A DNA stretch of 64,000 nucleotides from Phaeophleospora eucalypticola (GCA_022814565.1 JAKLNG010000010.1:1240001-1304000); one strand, 5' to 3'; counted from the first letter of the stretch, positions 10,930 through 22,746 are shown. Made by a program: numbers and translations. The notes: generated by a model from the letters alone, not told the origin.

Positions 10930-11453
10930 GGCGGCATATTCGAGATGGCGCGGTGCCGAGAAGGAGCGGGGAGGGTGCGAGGGCCGTCGAGGGCGGAGGT
11001 GGTGTTTGGCGACGTGCAGGTGGCCAGCATCCAGGGCAGAGGTGGAAGTCGCGGCCGCCATGAACGCAGCAGCAGTCGGCTGCTGCGGATTAAGGTTCCG
11101 TTCCTGCATCGCGCTAGCAAGCATGATTGCCGCGACAGGGCTGAGGGCGGCGGCGGCGGAGGGCAGGCGCGAGCATTCTCACGCGGGGCGATATGGGCGG
11201 CCTCAAGCACGCGCAGACAGGCGGACAACAAAGGTGAGGGCGGAGGGAGGTGAGGTGAAGTTCGGGTGTGAAAGCGTCGTCGGCGCTCGCTACGCATTCT
11301 ACGGCTCGGTTGGCGCCGACCAGCCCGCATCGCCGTTTCCTCACCCGCGCCGCGCTCCTGATTCGCGGACCTCACACGCGCGTGCTTGGCGCTCTCCTGG
11401 AATGATCGCCTCTGCCGCTCTCCAACCGTGAAACCGCCTTCGGTCATGGCTCC
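10930..11453. promoter_or_regulatory. divergent promoter between SOG2 and lipoate ligase
   Basis: 524 bp of GC-rich DNA between outward-facing starts. The SOG2 frame remains open upstream to 11124, which leaves its exact start uncertain. No other gene is supported. Confidence 0.45.
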
Positions 11454-12760
11454 ATGATTGCACGCCGCCATCTCTGCAGGAGCGTGTTCACCGCACTACG
11501 GCCACCACGACGGCCGGGGCCCCTTCCGACGACGACGACTACCGCGACGAGATGGCTATCCAACGCTGTACGGGACGGCCTGTCTCGCCCAGTGCAGTCC
11601 TATCTGTCTCTGTCGCGTGATCCGTACCTGAATCTCTCCATCGAGCACTATCTGCTCCAGAACACAGCGCCGGAATCAGCTGTCCTGTTCCTCTACGTCA
11701 ACCGCCCCAGCATCATCATTGGGAGAAACCAGAATCCATGGCTGGAAGTCAACCTGGCGTTGCTCGATTCCTCCCGCCATCGCCCTGAGACCGAGCCACC
11801 TGGACTGGGAGCTGTCGACCTTGTGCGCAGACGCAGCGGTGGAGGCACGGTTTTCCACGATGAAGGCAACGTCAACTGGACCGTCATCTCGCCGTCAGCC
11901 CACTTCACTCGCGACAAGCATGCCGAGATGGTAGTCCGAGCGTTGAGAAGCCGTGGCGTGGCGAGATCGAGAGTCAACGCTCGCCACGATATTGTGCTCG
12001 ACCAAGGCGCAAAGGGAGTCGATACGAGTCCTGAAGATACCCATAGCACGCCGTACGAAGCGACAGACTTCGACACTCCGCGGCCGCTCAAGGTGTCAGG
12101 GTCGGCGTATAAGCTGACCCGCAATCGAGCCTTGCATCACGGCACTTGCTTGTTGTCCAGTCCGAACCTTCAGGTCATCCCGAACTATCTTCATTCGCCG
12201 GCAAAGCCCTTCATCACCGCTCGTGGTGTAGAAAGTGTCAGCTCGCCTGTGGGAAACATTCTCCTGAGCAATGACGAGTTCATATCCGGAGTGCAGGACG
12301 CTTTCGCTGGACAATACCAGTCAGCAGAGCAGCAGCCTGTGCATGTGGGCGATGAGTGGTTACAAGAACAGAGTATCCGCAAAGGATGTGATGAGCTACA
12401 GGTATGCTCTCCCACGTTGTAGCAACTCTCCTTGCGCTGACCGAAATCTAGTCGTTGGATTGGACTTACCTGCAAACACCGCAATTCACCATCTCCACAA
12501 AATTTCAGGCAGTGTTGGATGTGGATCTGGAGCTGACAGTGCGATATGGGGCCATCACCGGTGCTACGTTGACTGTAGGCCATAACGGCGATCCTTCAAG
12601 TCCCGTGACTGAACTGAGTGGAGAAATCATCGGCCGCAAGATCCACGAAACGACCTCATGGGAGGACGCATTCGGGACTGAACTGGATCGGCTTGATCCC
12701 TGGCAGAGAACACGATTATTCGAATGGCTCGATCAAATGCTGCCCAGAAATGGACAGTAG
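11454..12760 (+). CDS. AIM22: lipoate-protein ligase A-type enzyme, mitochondrial
   Basis: Exons 11454-12401 and 12452-12760 (50-nt intron, phase 0) encode 418 aa. The N-terminus is rich in Arg and Thr (MIARRHLCRSVFTALRPPRRPG), consistent with a mitochondrial presequence. The ligase core shows YLSLSRDPYLNLSIEHYLL, the lipoyl-AMP loop VRRRSGGGTVFHDEGNVNWT (about 122-141) and KVSGSAYKLTRNRALHHGT (about 213-231), all diagnostic of LplA. The enzyme attaches lipoyl groups to E2 and H subunits of mitochondrial dehydrogenases. The C-terminal exon is the small accessory domain. An upstream ATG at 11445 runs into a stop after two codons and was rejected. Yeast Aim22 is the probable counterpart. Confidence 0.92.
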
Positions 12761-13295
12761 CTCCGGATGACGCACATCTTCCAATCTACTGTGCAGTCTG
12801 CAGGTCCACAAATGTGAATGAACAATTAAATATCAGATCTCTGACAGCTGTCACCGTTGATCCTCACCGAAGCGGAAAGATGCTTGCTTCCGTCTCATCA
12901 CATGTCGACTCTGAATTTCGATCTTTCCTCATTTTCGGCGCGACGGTGCACGGGTAAGCTCCCAGCCAGATGCAGCAAGTGGCCGCGAAGGGATTTCACA
13001 TGAAAACTGTGCGCACGGACACTGGCTTGTGATACGCTGAGCTCGACTTCTCGACTTCGGAATATCTTGAGGCATCCGCATTCTCTCAAACGACGGGTCC
13101 ACCACCCTCAACAAGCTCTGACAAGCGTTTACCAACTCTGCCTCATACCGGCACCGTCGACCTTGAACCACAACACAGTCAGCTTCAGCTCAAAGCGGCT
13201 GAACAGGCCCAACTTGCCGTACGTTTCCAACATCATCGCATCGACTTCAGCCACAATCCGCGGGATCAAACGAAACCTATTCGGACTTCCAGATC
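12761..13295. other. intergenic
   Basis: No supported gene. It contains a TTTCACATGAAA-like palindrome at about 12995-13006, upstream of the next gene. Its core resembles, but does not match, the element found upstream of the paralogues at 37-40.5 kb. Confidence 0.4.
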
Positions 13296-13790
13296 ATGAC
13301 GCCTCCGAGTCCGAATCAACAGTCTCGCGTCCCGAAGACAAAGTTCCACCTCAGCGTCCGCAAGGACGGCATTCGAGCCCGTAAACAGCTGAGGGTCGTG
13401 TTCAAGCTCCCAAGCCTGAAGAAGCAAGAGCAAACGTCGCCATTCCTCACCAAAGTCCCGCCAGAGATCCGACTCATGATCTATGAGTGGGTTCTAGCTC
13501 CAGACCCAATCATCTGGTTCTTGAGGAAAGACAATCTTTCGCGCGCCAAAAAGCACCCGTTTCCCGTCATAGATGTCTGCCAGACCTTCCGCAACGAGTC
13601 GATGAAACTATACGGGAAATGGCTGAAAGCAGATCTTGCATTCATTAGGAAGAAAGCCGTTGTGACGAAGAAATTCGAGCATATGGGGATGAAGTTCAAA
13701 GAAGAGTACTCGTCAAGCTTCTGTCAGCGACGACTGGTGAAGCTCGAAGCAGAGCAGAGGCGAATTCGGAAAATGGAGGAAACCAATTGA
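13296..13790 (+). CDS. short LPxEIRxxIYE-motif (F-box/2EXR-like) protein
   Basis: Intronless, 164 aa. The motif FLTKVPPEIRLMIYEWVLAP (about 51-70) is the family signature. It is followed by the usual second block, a Cys-x2-(F/I)R-x-E-like segment (VCQTFRNESMKLYGKW). The N-terminus is basic and the C-terminal third is Lys/Arg-rich and helical. Such proteins are numerous in Dothideomycete genomes. They resemble F-box or 2EXR domains, and no function is established. It is a dispersed relative of the genes at 36.9-42.1 kb and 48.5-50.9 kb. The start ATG at 13296 opens the frame; no better upstream start is visible. Confidence 0.7.
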   Translation: MTPPSPNQQSRVPKTKFHLSVRKDGIRARKQLRVVFKLPSLKKQEQTSPFLTKVPPEIRLMIYEWVLAPDPIIWFLRKDNLSRAKKHPFPVIDVCQTFRNESMKLYGKWLKADLAFIRKKAVVTKKFEHMGMKFKEEYSSSFCQRRLVKLEAEQRRIRKMEETN

Positions 13791-15155
13791 GAGAAAGCTC
13801 TTGCCTGGTGGACAGAGAGCCGGGAGGACATCTCTGGAATGAACGGCCTCGCATGATGCAACCAATTGACCTCTCCGACATCAGAACCGAGATGAGCAGA
13901 CATGTCGAGCGCGTCCCTTCCACCTCCCTCACGCTTCGGCCACACCAGCCAAATCATCCTCCCAACCAGAACACGATCAACGAAATCACCAAATCCATCA
14001 TCTTTCCCTCGAGCAAATCGACCCAGCAACAAATCCAGCACAGCCTACAGCCAGCACCCAACCAGCATCACAAAGTCCTCCACACCAAGAAGAACGGCCG
14101 ATTACACAACTGCACCATGTATCCAGTACCTTCAATATCCAATTCCAAATCTAAAGCCCGGGTCATCCCTTTCACACCTTTCAACACGAACCACAACCAC
14201 AGCCAAAAGGCTGAAAATCAACTTCGATCACGTCTTTCCCCTCCCTTGAATCTCTTCCTGTCCATTCACTCAACCTCACGTGGTTTCACATGAAAGCTCT
14301 CGGCTATATCCTACATATAACAAAGCATGGCCCATCATACCAGTCCAACCTCCTCCAGCGTCTTCTCGCCTCGACACGTAATGACACACCCTCGTGCCTC
14401 AGTGAAACCAAGGATCGCCATAGCCAGTCACATGCAAAGCAATCAGAGCAGCATAATCCATCAAGATACCCCTGCTACATGCAAAACCGCCGCATCCAAC
14501 CGGAAACCAAACTCAAGAAGAAACGGTCTTTCTAACGTTTAAAAAGATCTTCAAATGCATAGGTATGTAGGTATGTATGTGACAATTGACAACGACCGAC
14601 CTACCAACGAACCAGGGGAATTCCATTTCATAATAAGCAGAAAACCCCCATATTCCCGGCAGCCGCAGTCGACGTGGGATATTAGCATACAGTAGCGATT
14701 TATCGAGTGTGTGTTGTCCAACACTAGTAGTCATCCTCTTCCCTCTTCCTTTCCTCCCTCCTTTCCAATAACTCATCGTTCTCTAGCAAGCACCCTCTCA
14801 ATTCCTCCTCATTTGTTCATCCAACCGCAAACCGACTCGAAAAATAAGCAACGCCATCGCCATGTTGATATCAAAAAAGCAGCAAGAAAGACCACGCAGT
14901 AGCAGGCAGCGGCACGACAGAAGGCAAATTCCTCCCATCCAATTCGTCGCGGCAAAGGCGACGCGTAGTAGTAGGATCCATCCAACGGTCAGGTCAAGAG
15001 TCGACGCTTTTATGTACAATCCAGCACGGTATATCGCAAAGGGTCGTAGAAATCGGAGTCAGCAGTTACTTTTGCTTTTGCATTCGCTTGTCCAGCTCAT
15101 TCATGTCTCACGTAGCGTCCGCGAACCAGAGTCTTCGTCGCGGTTGGCCGGAGAG
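13791..15155. other. convergent intergenic region
   Basis: 1.4 kb between convergent genes with no supported coding sequence. The plus strand is C/A-rich with many short frames (13902-14542) that lack motifs. A short TAGG/TATG-type microsatellite lies at about 14560-14580. The part near 15000-15155 is probably the 3' UTR of the minus-strand membrane protein gene. Confidence 0.45.
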
Positions 15156-16632
15156 CTAGAAGTTCTGCGCGATGCCCGAGTTCCCTTGTTGGTAGTTCCC
15201 AGGCTGCTGTATCCGTGTGTTTCGCCTTGCACTGACGTCTCGCACAATTGGCATTCCATTGTCTCCCACATCTCCGCCTCCGCCGTACGTGCCGTCTCCG
15301 TAGGGGCCGTGCTGGGAGTATCCGAATCCATTCGGGTTGTACGCCTCGTAGCTTTGGCTCATGCCTCCTGCTCCGGGGCCGTCTGAGACGTCTGAGTGGT
15401 TGCCAGCAGAATACGTCGACGAGGCATTGCTAGGGCCTCGCTTCATCGTGCCGGCAGCCGCAGTGCCGGCAGCGGGTGCGTGTCCAAGCGCGCCCAAGTC
15501 GTCCGAGTTCATGGTTTCGTTTCTTTGATGGCCAGCCATGCCGCCCATGACGAGTGCGTCGCCGCTGTGTCCGTCCGAAGCGCCCGTGGAGGCCGGGTTG
15601 CCGCGGTTGTATGGATTGCTGCCCGCATCCGAGAGCTGACCCTGCGTGTGTCCACCCGACAGCGTAGTCGACATCTTACGGTTGGAGCCCGTCGCAGCAC
15701 CCCAGCCTCTGTATCCGCTCGAGTGGTCCTCGCTCATCTCATTGCCATTCTCTGACGCGACGGTCGGCAGCGTCGGGTCATTGTTCGGGTTGAAGCCATA
15801 CTCTTCGATTTCCTTGCGACGCTGCTCTTCTTGAACCTTCTTCTGCTTGCGTTTCCTGAAGAACCAGATTCCAGCGATTACGAGAAGTGCGACAACGACT
15901 ACAGGCACAACGACAGCGACAGCGGTGACACCGGCGGTCGAAAGGCCGCCTCCATTGCTGGAACCTTTGTTCTGCGCACCGCCAGTGTTCAGCGCCGGGT
16001 TGCCGGATGTTGTGGTCCTGCCAGTGGCCGAGGAGCTGGCATCGTTTGTCGCAGCGACAGTGGTTCCGGCTCGCGTCGCAGTGACTACGATGGTGGTGGC
16101 CTGCGCAGAGGTCTGACCAGGTTCTGCAGAAGCGGTTACGACCGAGGTGAGGACTTGAGTGGTGGGTGGGACGGAGGACTCGGTGACAATGGAAGTCGAG
16201 GTCGCGCGAGTGGTGGTCGGCTCAACGGTAGTGGTGGATGATGGCGTCGGCGATGCGACGGATGAGGAGAACTCGGAGGAGATGGAGGAAGCAATGGAAG
16301 AGAGCTCGGCGGAGGTGGACGTGCTCGCGGCGGGAGCGGATGAAGTCGAGCCGGGAGCGGAGCTGGTAGTCGCTGTCGCGGGATTAGTGGTGGACGCAGA
16401 CATGCTGCTGGTAGTAGTAGGAGCGGCCGAGGTTGCCGGCGAAGAAGAGGAAGGAGAAGTAGATGTAGAAGCTGCACTCGCTCGTAAGCGATGTGGACGG
16501 AAAGTGAAGGTCAGAAGTCAGAAGTCAGAAAGCGCGAAGGCGGGAAGATGGAGTAGGGATGCAGGATGTAGTAAAGTGAATGGAAACGCGGGACAAGGGC
16601 GACGTACCGATGGAGGTGGTGTTGGAAGACAT
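15156..16632 (-). CDS. mucin-like single-pass membrane protein (Mid2/Wsc-like architecture)
   Basis: Exons 16608-16632 and 15156-16471 (136-nt intron, gtacgt...gtgcag) encode 446 aa. Residues 1-180 are almost entirely Ser, Thr, Ala and Pro, expected to be heavily O-mannosylated. A transmembrane helix follows (about 189-213, VAVVVPVVVVALLVIAGIWF) with a basic stop-transfer cluster RKRKQKK, and then a Gly/Ser/Asn-rich cytoplasmic tail. There is no WSC or other extracellular domain and no cleavable signal peptide, so the topology would be a reverse signal-anchor. The layout is that of fungal Mid2-like cell-wall stress sensors; that role is inference. Without the first exon the protein would lack its start; splicing yields MSSNTTSIASTSTS in frame. 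Confidence 0.75.
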
Positions 16633-18249
16633 CTTGGCTAACTAGCCTCGCACTCGTAGTTCCAGTCGAGTCGCTGGTTCCGCTGCCTGGCCTCGACGCA
16701 GGGCTCAGTGCTGCTGCCGGGAGGTGCTGGGAGCGGGTGCGTAAGTGGCCTGTTTGCGGCGGGCGATTGCTGCTGCCAAAACTCTATGCGCGCGGCCGCG
16801 ACGTCGCAGCTCTTGGCCGGGCAGGGCAAGCAAAGCGCGCGGGTCGAGGAATGTCGCTGGTCGTAACAATTCGCGTAGGTATTCGAGGGAAACAGAGATA
16901 TCGCGTCGTGTATAGGATGTTGTTTGTCGGAGGATGATCGTAGGAGTGAGACTGCGACAAAACGTCGACGTCGCTGGCGCTGGCGCTGAAAGGCGATGAT
17001 AGGAAAGGCGTGAGCAGTCGGCGCCTCCTGATACGATGTCGAGCACGCCTGCGACCCGCTGACACGCACTCGCACTCGCCTCAAAGGAGCCCCCGCCGTC
17101 AAAATAGAACCGAGAGCAATGTAATTATCATCAACAAAGAGCGTCGAGAAAGAGAAGTTGAATGAGATGATGTTCGAACAACAGAAGAAGGAGATTCTCG
17201 CTCCAGCCTTGCGCGCACGACAAGACAAGACACGACGCAGGAAACAAGGCGAGAAAGGCTGAAAGAGAAGCGTTCGCGTTGGAACGTTGCTGGCGCTGGT
17301 GCACTGATTCTTCTCATCAAATCTCGTCAAACGGCCGTTGGCCTTTTCCCCTTCCCGCTATCCCCCTTTCACCTCCAAACCATTCCCCATTGAGCCACGT
17401 CCTGGTGTTCGAGACTCTCTGACTGACGACGCGCGTGGGATAAACAACTCGATGGTCTTTTCTTCACTCCACCACCATCACTCCATCAGCCTCTACATAT
17501 TCAATTGTTGTCAAGCTGTCAGCTCCAATGCTTACACCTCCAAAACAAACCTCCCATCAAACCATTGGTGGACGAATTGATTGGTCCTCTCCCGCCCTCT
17601 CCCGCGCCGATTACGAGGTCCAAACTCGCACCGTTGCCCGCCTCAGCCGCCCTCTCACCAAACTTTCCATACGCCCACCAAAATTCACACGCTCTGCCCA
17701 AAAGAAGCTTGGCACCGTCGATGCAACCTCACCTCGCGATACGACCTGCTGCTCTCTACTCTATATTTATTCCTCTCCACTTACATCCACAGAACTGTAT
17801 AAATTGACGCCGATGACGCCCTTTACGAGATGCGGCAACAAGGTGTGGCCAACTGCAGCATGAATGAACGATTGAAGCGAGTGGCAAGAAAGGCCTTCAG
17901 GTGACACAGGAAGCATGTTGTAAGTCGTATTAAGCGCATTCCTGTCGTCGTGAGATCTATATACAGTACAGTAAAGGAAATAAAGGCGTGTGTCGCTCGC
18001 TCTTCTGTAGGTCAAAGTCGTCTCCGCACTCTGCACCTTGGCAGCGATTTCTGAGAAAGATGGTGACATTCTGAGAGACGTCGGGTATGTCGATGGTGGT
18101 TGGAGTCGCCGACGCCTCGAATCCGCAGGTGGTCTTCGGTCTTGTAGGTTTGTCGTTCTCATGGGCTTGTCTCATAGCACCGACCTGCAGCGACTTCATG
18201 GCCCGGCCAACGGCTCTTCTCTATCTTCTATCTCCCTTGTACGTCCAGC
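16633..18249. other. intergenic
   Basis: 1.6 kb upstream of the mucin-like gene and downstream of the KR-repeat gene. Open frames of up to 230 codons (16638-17330 minus) have no motif and biased Arg/Ser composition, so I treat them as chance or leader sequence. No repeat or RNA gene seen. Confidence 0.45.
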
Positions 18250-18817
18250 TTAGCTGGCAGTCGGGAATGGAGCACCTCCAGTAGCAGTCGGCGCCGGCCA
18301 GCCCTGAACACCTTCACCGGCTGGCATTGGCACTGGGAAGAAAGGCTTGTCGCCAGCGTGACGAGCGCCACCGAACTGGGCAGGAGCCTCTGGAGCGCCC
18401 TCCGAGCGCTTGATGGATCCAGAAACACCAGTGGGTCCGGGGAACGACCCAGCGCCCGTGGGGACGAGGTTCCACCTCTTGTTGAGACCACCTGTTGGAG
18501 CTGGGAAGTGCTCGCCGCTACCGCCAGTGGGAATGAGGTTCCATCGCTTGAAGAGGCCACCGGTCGGTGCTGGACCACTGCCACCAGTTGGAACGAGGTC
18601 CCATCGCTTGTTCAAGCCGGGGAAGCTGCCGCCAGTAGGGGCTGGAAGGCCACCAGTGGGGAGAGCAGCACCTGGAGCGCCTGAGCGTATGTCAGCACGA
18701 GTCGAACACGGTTTGAGAGTCAAAGGCCATACCGTTGATTGGCTGCAGGTTCCAGGGAAGCGCAACGGATGCGGAGGCGAAGAACGCCAGACTGATGGCG
18801 CTGCTGAAGTTGACCAT
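18250..18817 (-). CDS. secreted KR-repeat precursor, candidate Kex2-processed peptide protein
   Basis: Exons 18733-18817 and 18250-18680 (52-nt intron, gtatgg...gctcag, phase 1) encode 171 aa without a single cysteine. A signal peptide (1-20, MVNFSSAISLAFFASASVAL) leads to four units starting W22, W55, W75 and W98 with WNLQP, WDLVP, WNLIP and WNLVP. Each unit closes with Lys-Arg (53-54, 73-74, 96-97, 119-120), the site cut by the Golgi protease Kex2. Units carry PTGG and (F)P(A/G)PTG strings; a 51-residue tail rich in Gly, Pro and Ala follows. The plan is that of Kex2-processed repeat proteins, which include pheromone precursors and fungal ribosomal peptide precursors. The repeats do not match known alpha-pheromones, and no UstY-like (DUF3328) modifying gene is in the window. 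Function unknown. Confidence 0.8.
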
Positions 18818-21014
18818 GTTTGCGTGCGTAATATGGAGATCGATCTTCTCTGGGAAGGATTGCGAATGTCGAATGCAAAAAACGGAAAGGACCACAGCTG
18901 ACGACGCCTGGTCGATGGAGATTGCGTATATTCCTCAGGAAGGGTAGCGACTGATGTGGGTGAGCCTGAGGGAAAAAAGCTGGGTACCGGTCCCAAGAAG
19001 GGAGCGCATGACACTGCCCTCACATATACTGCCTCGCCAGCAGGCAGTGTCCCAACCACCGCATCAAGCAATTGATGGTGGCCATCCCAATCTACGGCAT
19101 CCGCGTTAGACCAGGATTTGTTCGACGCGGTGTGGTATACCATCCCATCACTTATCGCACATGGCGACCACGAGAGGCCATTCACACTTATGTTTCATCA
19201 TGTTAGTAAAGCGCGACGTCCTCTGCTCTGACTTCTCATAGGCTGTGGTGGTATGCACTGTCCTGTGCTTTCTCCACGTTTCGGTGAGTTAGTGACACTA
19301 GGCGTCAGGTACAGCTTCGTGGGCGCGCCGGGTTCATGTCGGATTCTTGCCGATTGCTCGACTAAAGTCGTTCGATCGTTTGACACCGCCGCAGAACTTG
19401 AATACGCGCGCTCAGCGAGGCTGTTCGTGCGAGGGAGATAGTGATGTCTGTGGTGACGACGATGTCGCAGACTGGTGTCTCGGTGTATAAAGCGAGATGA
19501 TGTCTGCAAAGGCATCTTCGCAATAAATGTCCCATAGACATTGTGTCAACGGGCGGCTCTTTCACGCAATGATTTCTGCCTCGATTGCTCGCGAATCGCA
19601 TTGGGGATGCATTGTAATGCGGAGGCCATGCCGGCGCTTGGAGGACGCTGCGATCCCAACGAGAAATTGGCAGCCCTAGCTAGTTGTTTCGGCGACAGCT
19701 CGCGGCGTGGCTAGAGAGCGGAATGATCTCATCCATCTCAATCTCAATGCTTGAACGAATTGCTTGTTTCTGTGACACGTGGAGGGCAATTATTCAGGAG
19801 TCGCGTTGTTGAGGTTGTGTTGTCCGAGATTGTTGTGACGATGTCGAAGTTCGAAGTCTCGGGAGGTTTTAAGTTGCAAGCTTTGCTTTCACGTGGCAGG
19901 CATGCTTCATGCTGGAAAGGGAAGGAACAACCCCTGCTATGGAGATTGGCGAATGTGCAGGAACGAAGTGTTCAACGATCATCACAGCAATTCTTGTTAG
20001 AGAGATGCTGATCAGATCGTGCATTGCCGACGTCAATGTTGCTCGATAACAGAGCACTTCTTGAATGTCAATACATAAGGCTGACCAAACCTTGACAACT
20101 TCATATCCAGGCGTGACTCAAAGTTTACCAATTTGCCGTGTTGCTCTTGAGAAGCACCGTCCTGGAAAGCAAGCTTGGAAAGTGTACGAGCGTTCTGGTG
20201 AGTAATCTCCATCATCGGTACATTCTTGGCCTTGCTTAAACTGGAACTAGTCATTGGAGATATTTAGATTGAGGGTACCCGTGCTCTTGGACATAGCTTA
20301 TGCCCTAGAATAGACCTTATCATCTCCATCAACGTGTGAAAGAGAGGACTCGTGAAACTCCCCTGGCAATCTTTTGAATAGTGAGAGATACGCAAGACGT
20401 CCTGAAGATGGCAAAAGAGGCTTTATCAAGGTATCCGGACGTCTGAACGAATCTGCTCGTCCAAGAACCTCTCAAACGTCCTGTATGCAGTTCGCAATTC
20501 CTCTCCGCCAGAGAATGAGATCTTGCCCTTCTCCTTTCGATGAACTTGTTCCGAATCGCAATTCAGCTCGAATTCTTGTAGCAGAAGGAACATGTATTCC
20601 ACGCTCTTGACATGTAATCCTTCACTGGCAAACTCAGGCAGTTCGGCCAACTTAAGCTCACGCTCTTCTTCAAGATTTGCAATCGGGCTTACGACAAAGG
20701 ATTGTTAATTCCAGACGGGTACGATGAGGATCCTTGTACGTCAGGCGTAGCCGTAATGGTCGAGCTGGTGCTCGCAGCGAACGACACTTCATTTCTCAAA
20801 GAACGCTTAGCCTAGGCTGGGTTTCTCATAGATTGTTGGCACAAGATGAAGTCGCCGGCAGATTCGGCGTCTTCTTGCAAAAGTTGGAGGTGCTTCACTG
20901 GGTGTTTGCTATCCCGTACGACTATGACAACGACGATATGCATGAAGGCGACCTCAACATTCTGCAATCGAACCCTAAGCAAAGCACGTTCTTTCGGTTC
21001 ATCTCAAAATCTAA
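18818..21014. other. long divergent intergenic region
   Basis: About 2.2 kb with no supported gene. Frames are short and on both strands. It contains the promoter of the KR-repeat gene at its left end. The right end (from about 20370) may hold the decayed 5' part of the relic described next. Confidence 0.4.
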
Positions 21015-21527
21015 AAAGCTGAGATTCTTTCACATCTCGAGCTTGAACTGCCGGACCAGGTCGACGAATGGTCGCGCGTCAACCTCAAGGATCTATCCAA
21101 CGGCTTGACCTTTCCAAGGCTTGCAACCTTCAAGATCCAGACCATTCGGGCTGAGCCACAATACTTTTCCAAGCTGCTTTTCACACATGCCGCAACGCTT
21201 GAATTCCTGCGCCTTGCAGAGATCAAGTTAATGGAAGGTGACTGGAGCGTTTTTTTCGAATCAATTGCTGGAAGATTGCAGAAGCTCGAGCACATGGAGC
21301 TCCGGGGTAGCCTGGACTGCCCCGATGATCAGTGGTACTGGTTTGGTGAGTTTGAAGATCCGTACGACTATAAATATGGCTCTCAGGTAGCCAGATATGT
21401 TGTGATGGGGGAACAAATGCCAGAGATGCCAGGATTCGATGGCGAATCTGAGGAAGATGAGTACCTAGAGGATGAAAGTCTCGCAGGAATGCTCATGCCT
21501 GGAGACTTCCACCTAGATGTCTACTAG
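21015..21527 (+). pseudogene. possible remnant of an LRR-like/F-box-type protein gene
   Basis: An open stretch of about 170 codons encodes a leucine-patterned sequence: SHLELELPDQVDEWSRVNL, then TFPRLATFKIQTI, then ATLEFLRLAEIKLMEGDWSVF, then RLQKLEHMELRG. This is like the repeat part of fungal F-box/LRR hypotheticals. The acidic end is DEYLEDESLAGMLMPGDFHLDVY. Upstream, related-looking residues (LQKLEVLHWVFAIPYDY, about 20880-20925) lie in another frame. I found no clean intron joining the two and no good start, so a frameshifted relic is as likely as a real gene. Low confidence. Confidence 0.3.
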
Positions 21528-21789
21528 ATCTTCCTGTCTTGGGCGAAAGTCAAAGCTGGGCAGGATTGTATCGCAGCAGTCCACCCTGGAACCCCAGCGC
21601 CCATTGTTTCAAATGGCCGATTGTTACGATATCGTGAACGAGGCGGAGGATGCAGCTGTCCCAATCGCCCAGGACGTTAGGTGGGGCTACCTCACACCTC
21701 AAGCGGATCTGCGAGTCACGCAAATACTGACGACACCATCTGGGCGTTATCACAATCCACCATTTACGATCAAAGGCGACTTCCAAACA

Positions 21790-22746
21790 ATGCCAAGCAA
21801 GAACAAGATCGTGGTCGCATGGTCCATCGACTTTGACGCCGTCTCAGGCTGGCTGGGAACTGGAGCCCACGAAAACAACACCACGTCCGACCTCTCATCC
21901 GGCTACTTCAGCGCAACGACAGGTGTACCTCGCCTGCTTCATCTTTTCAAAAAGCTCGGCATTGCAGACAGAATGACCTGGTGTATTCCTGGACACTCCA
22001 TCGAGACCTTTCCTGAGCAGACACAAGCTATCGTCGATTCTGGAGCTGAAATCGGTCTGCATGGATACGCTCACGAGTCCGCAAGGCAGTTGACTGCGGA
22101 GCAAGAAAAGGATGTCTTGGAGAAGTCGATTGGCTTGATCGAGAAGTTCACGGGCAAAAAACCTCGAGGCTACCGTGCGCCGCTCTATCAGCTTTCCGAG
22201 CGCACTATCTCGCTGCTACAGTCGCACCCTCACATTACGTGGGACTCGTCTCTGTCCCACTTTGACAATACACCATACTATCTGCCCAAGAACCCAGCAC
22301 CGATCGAGCCAATCGACTACTCCCCAAAAGCGAAGGCGAAAGACTGGATGCACCCTTCCCCAAACATCTTCAACAACGACGTCCCCAAAAGTAATCTCGT
22401 GGAAATTCCTTGCAATTGGTACATGGAAGACATGACGCCTCTGCAGTTCTTCCCGAATGTGCCCAACTCACAAGGATACGTGGATGTGAGGGTTGTAGAG
22501 AGGATGTGGATGGATCGCTTCGAGTTCTTGCAGCAGGAACGGCGAGAGAAGATAGAAGCTGGAGAGGATGTCGGTCTTACGCTGTTCTCTATCGTTATCC
22601 ATCCTGATACAAGTGGTATGGCGCATGTGATTGGCATGATTGAGCGGTTCCTTCGCTGGTTGCTGGAGAAGGGAGAAGAGGTGGAGTTTTGGCGGTATGA
22701 GGAGATCGCAGCCGTGTTTGCGAAGACTTCAGGAGCAGCCTCATGA
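21790..22746 (+). CDS. polysaccharide deacetylase, HpPgdA-like (CE4 superfamily)
   Basis: Intronless, 318 aa. NodB-like deacetylase motifs are visible: WSIDFDAVSGWLGTG (metal/catalytic Asp), IPGHSIETFPEQT, EIGLHGYAHES (metal His pair), RGYRAPLYQLSE, and IVIHPDTSGMAHVIGMIERF near the C-terminus. The family resembles Helicobacter PgdA and fungal polysaccharide deacetylase-like proteins acting on N-acetyl or imide substrates. There is no signal peptide, so it is probably intracellular. I chose the ATG at 21790 (MPSKNKIVVAW), the start typical of fungal homologues. The frame is open back to 21517, so an N-terminal extension cannot be excluded. Its stop lies 48 bp from that of the convergent dehydrogenase gene. 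Confidence 0.85.
   Translation: MPSKNKIVVAWSIDFDAVSGWLGTGAHENNTTSDLSSGYFSATTGVPRLLHLFKKLGIADRMTWCIPGHSIETFPEQTQAIVDSGAEIGLHGYAHESARQLTAEQEKDVLEKSIGLIEKFTGKKPRGYRAPLYQLSERTISLLQSHPHITWDSSLSHFDNTPYYLPKNPAPIEPIDYSPKAKAKDWMHPSPNIFNNDVPKSNLVEIPCNWYMEDMTPLQFFPNVPNSQGYVDVRVVERMWMDRFEFLQQERREKIEAGEDVGLTLFSIVIHPDTSGMAHVIGMIERFLRWLLEKGEEVEFWRYEEIAAVFAKTSGAAS

Noticed and set aside
16638..17330. 230-codon minus ORF upstream of the mucin-like gene
   Set aside because: Random-looking Ser/Arg composition and position in a leader region; no conserved block.
18250..18817. Alpha-type mating pheromone precursor
   Set aside because: The repeats lack the W-x-W/C-rich and GQP-like features of filamentous ascomycete alpha pheromones, so only the general KR-repeat precursor class is claimed.
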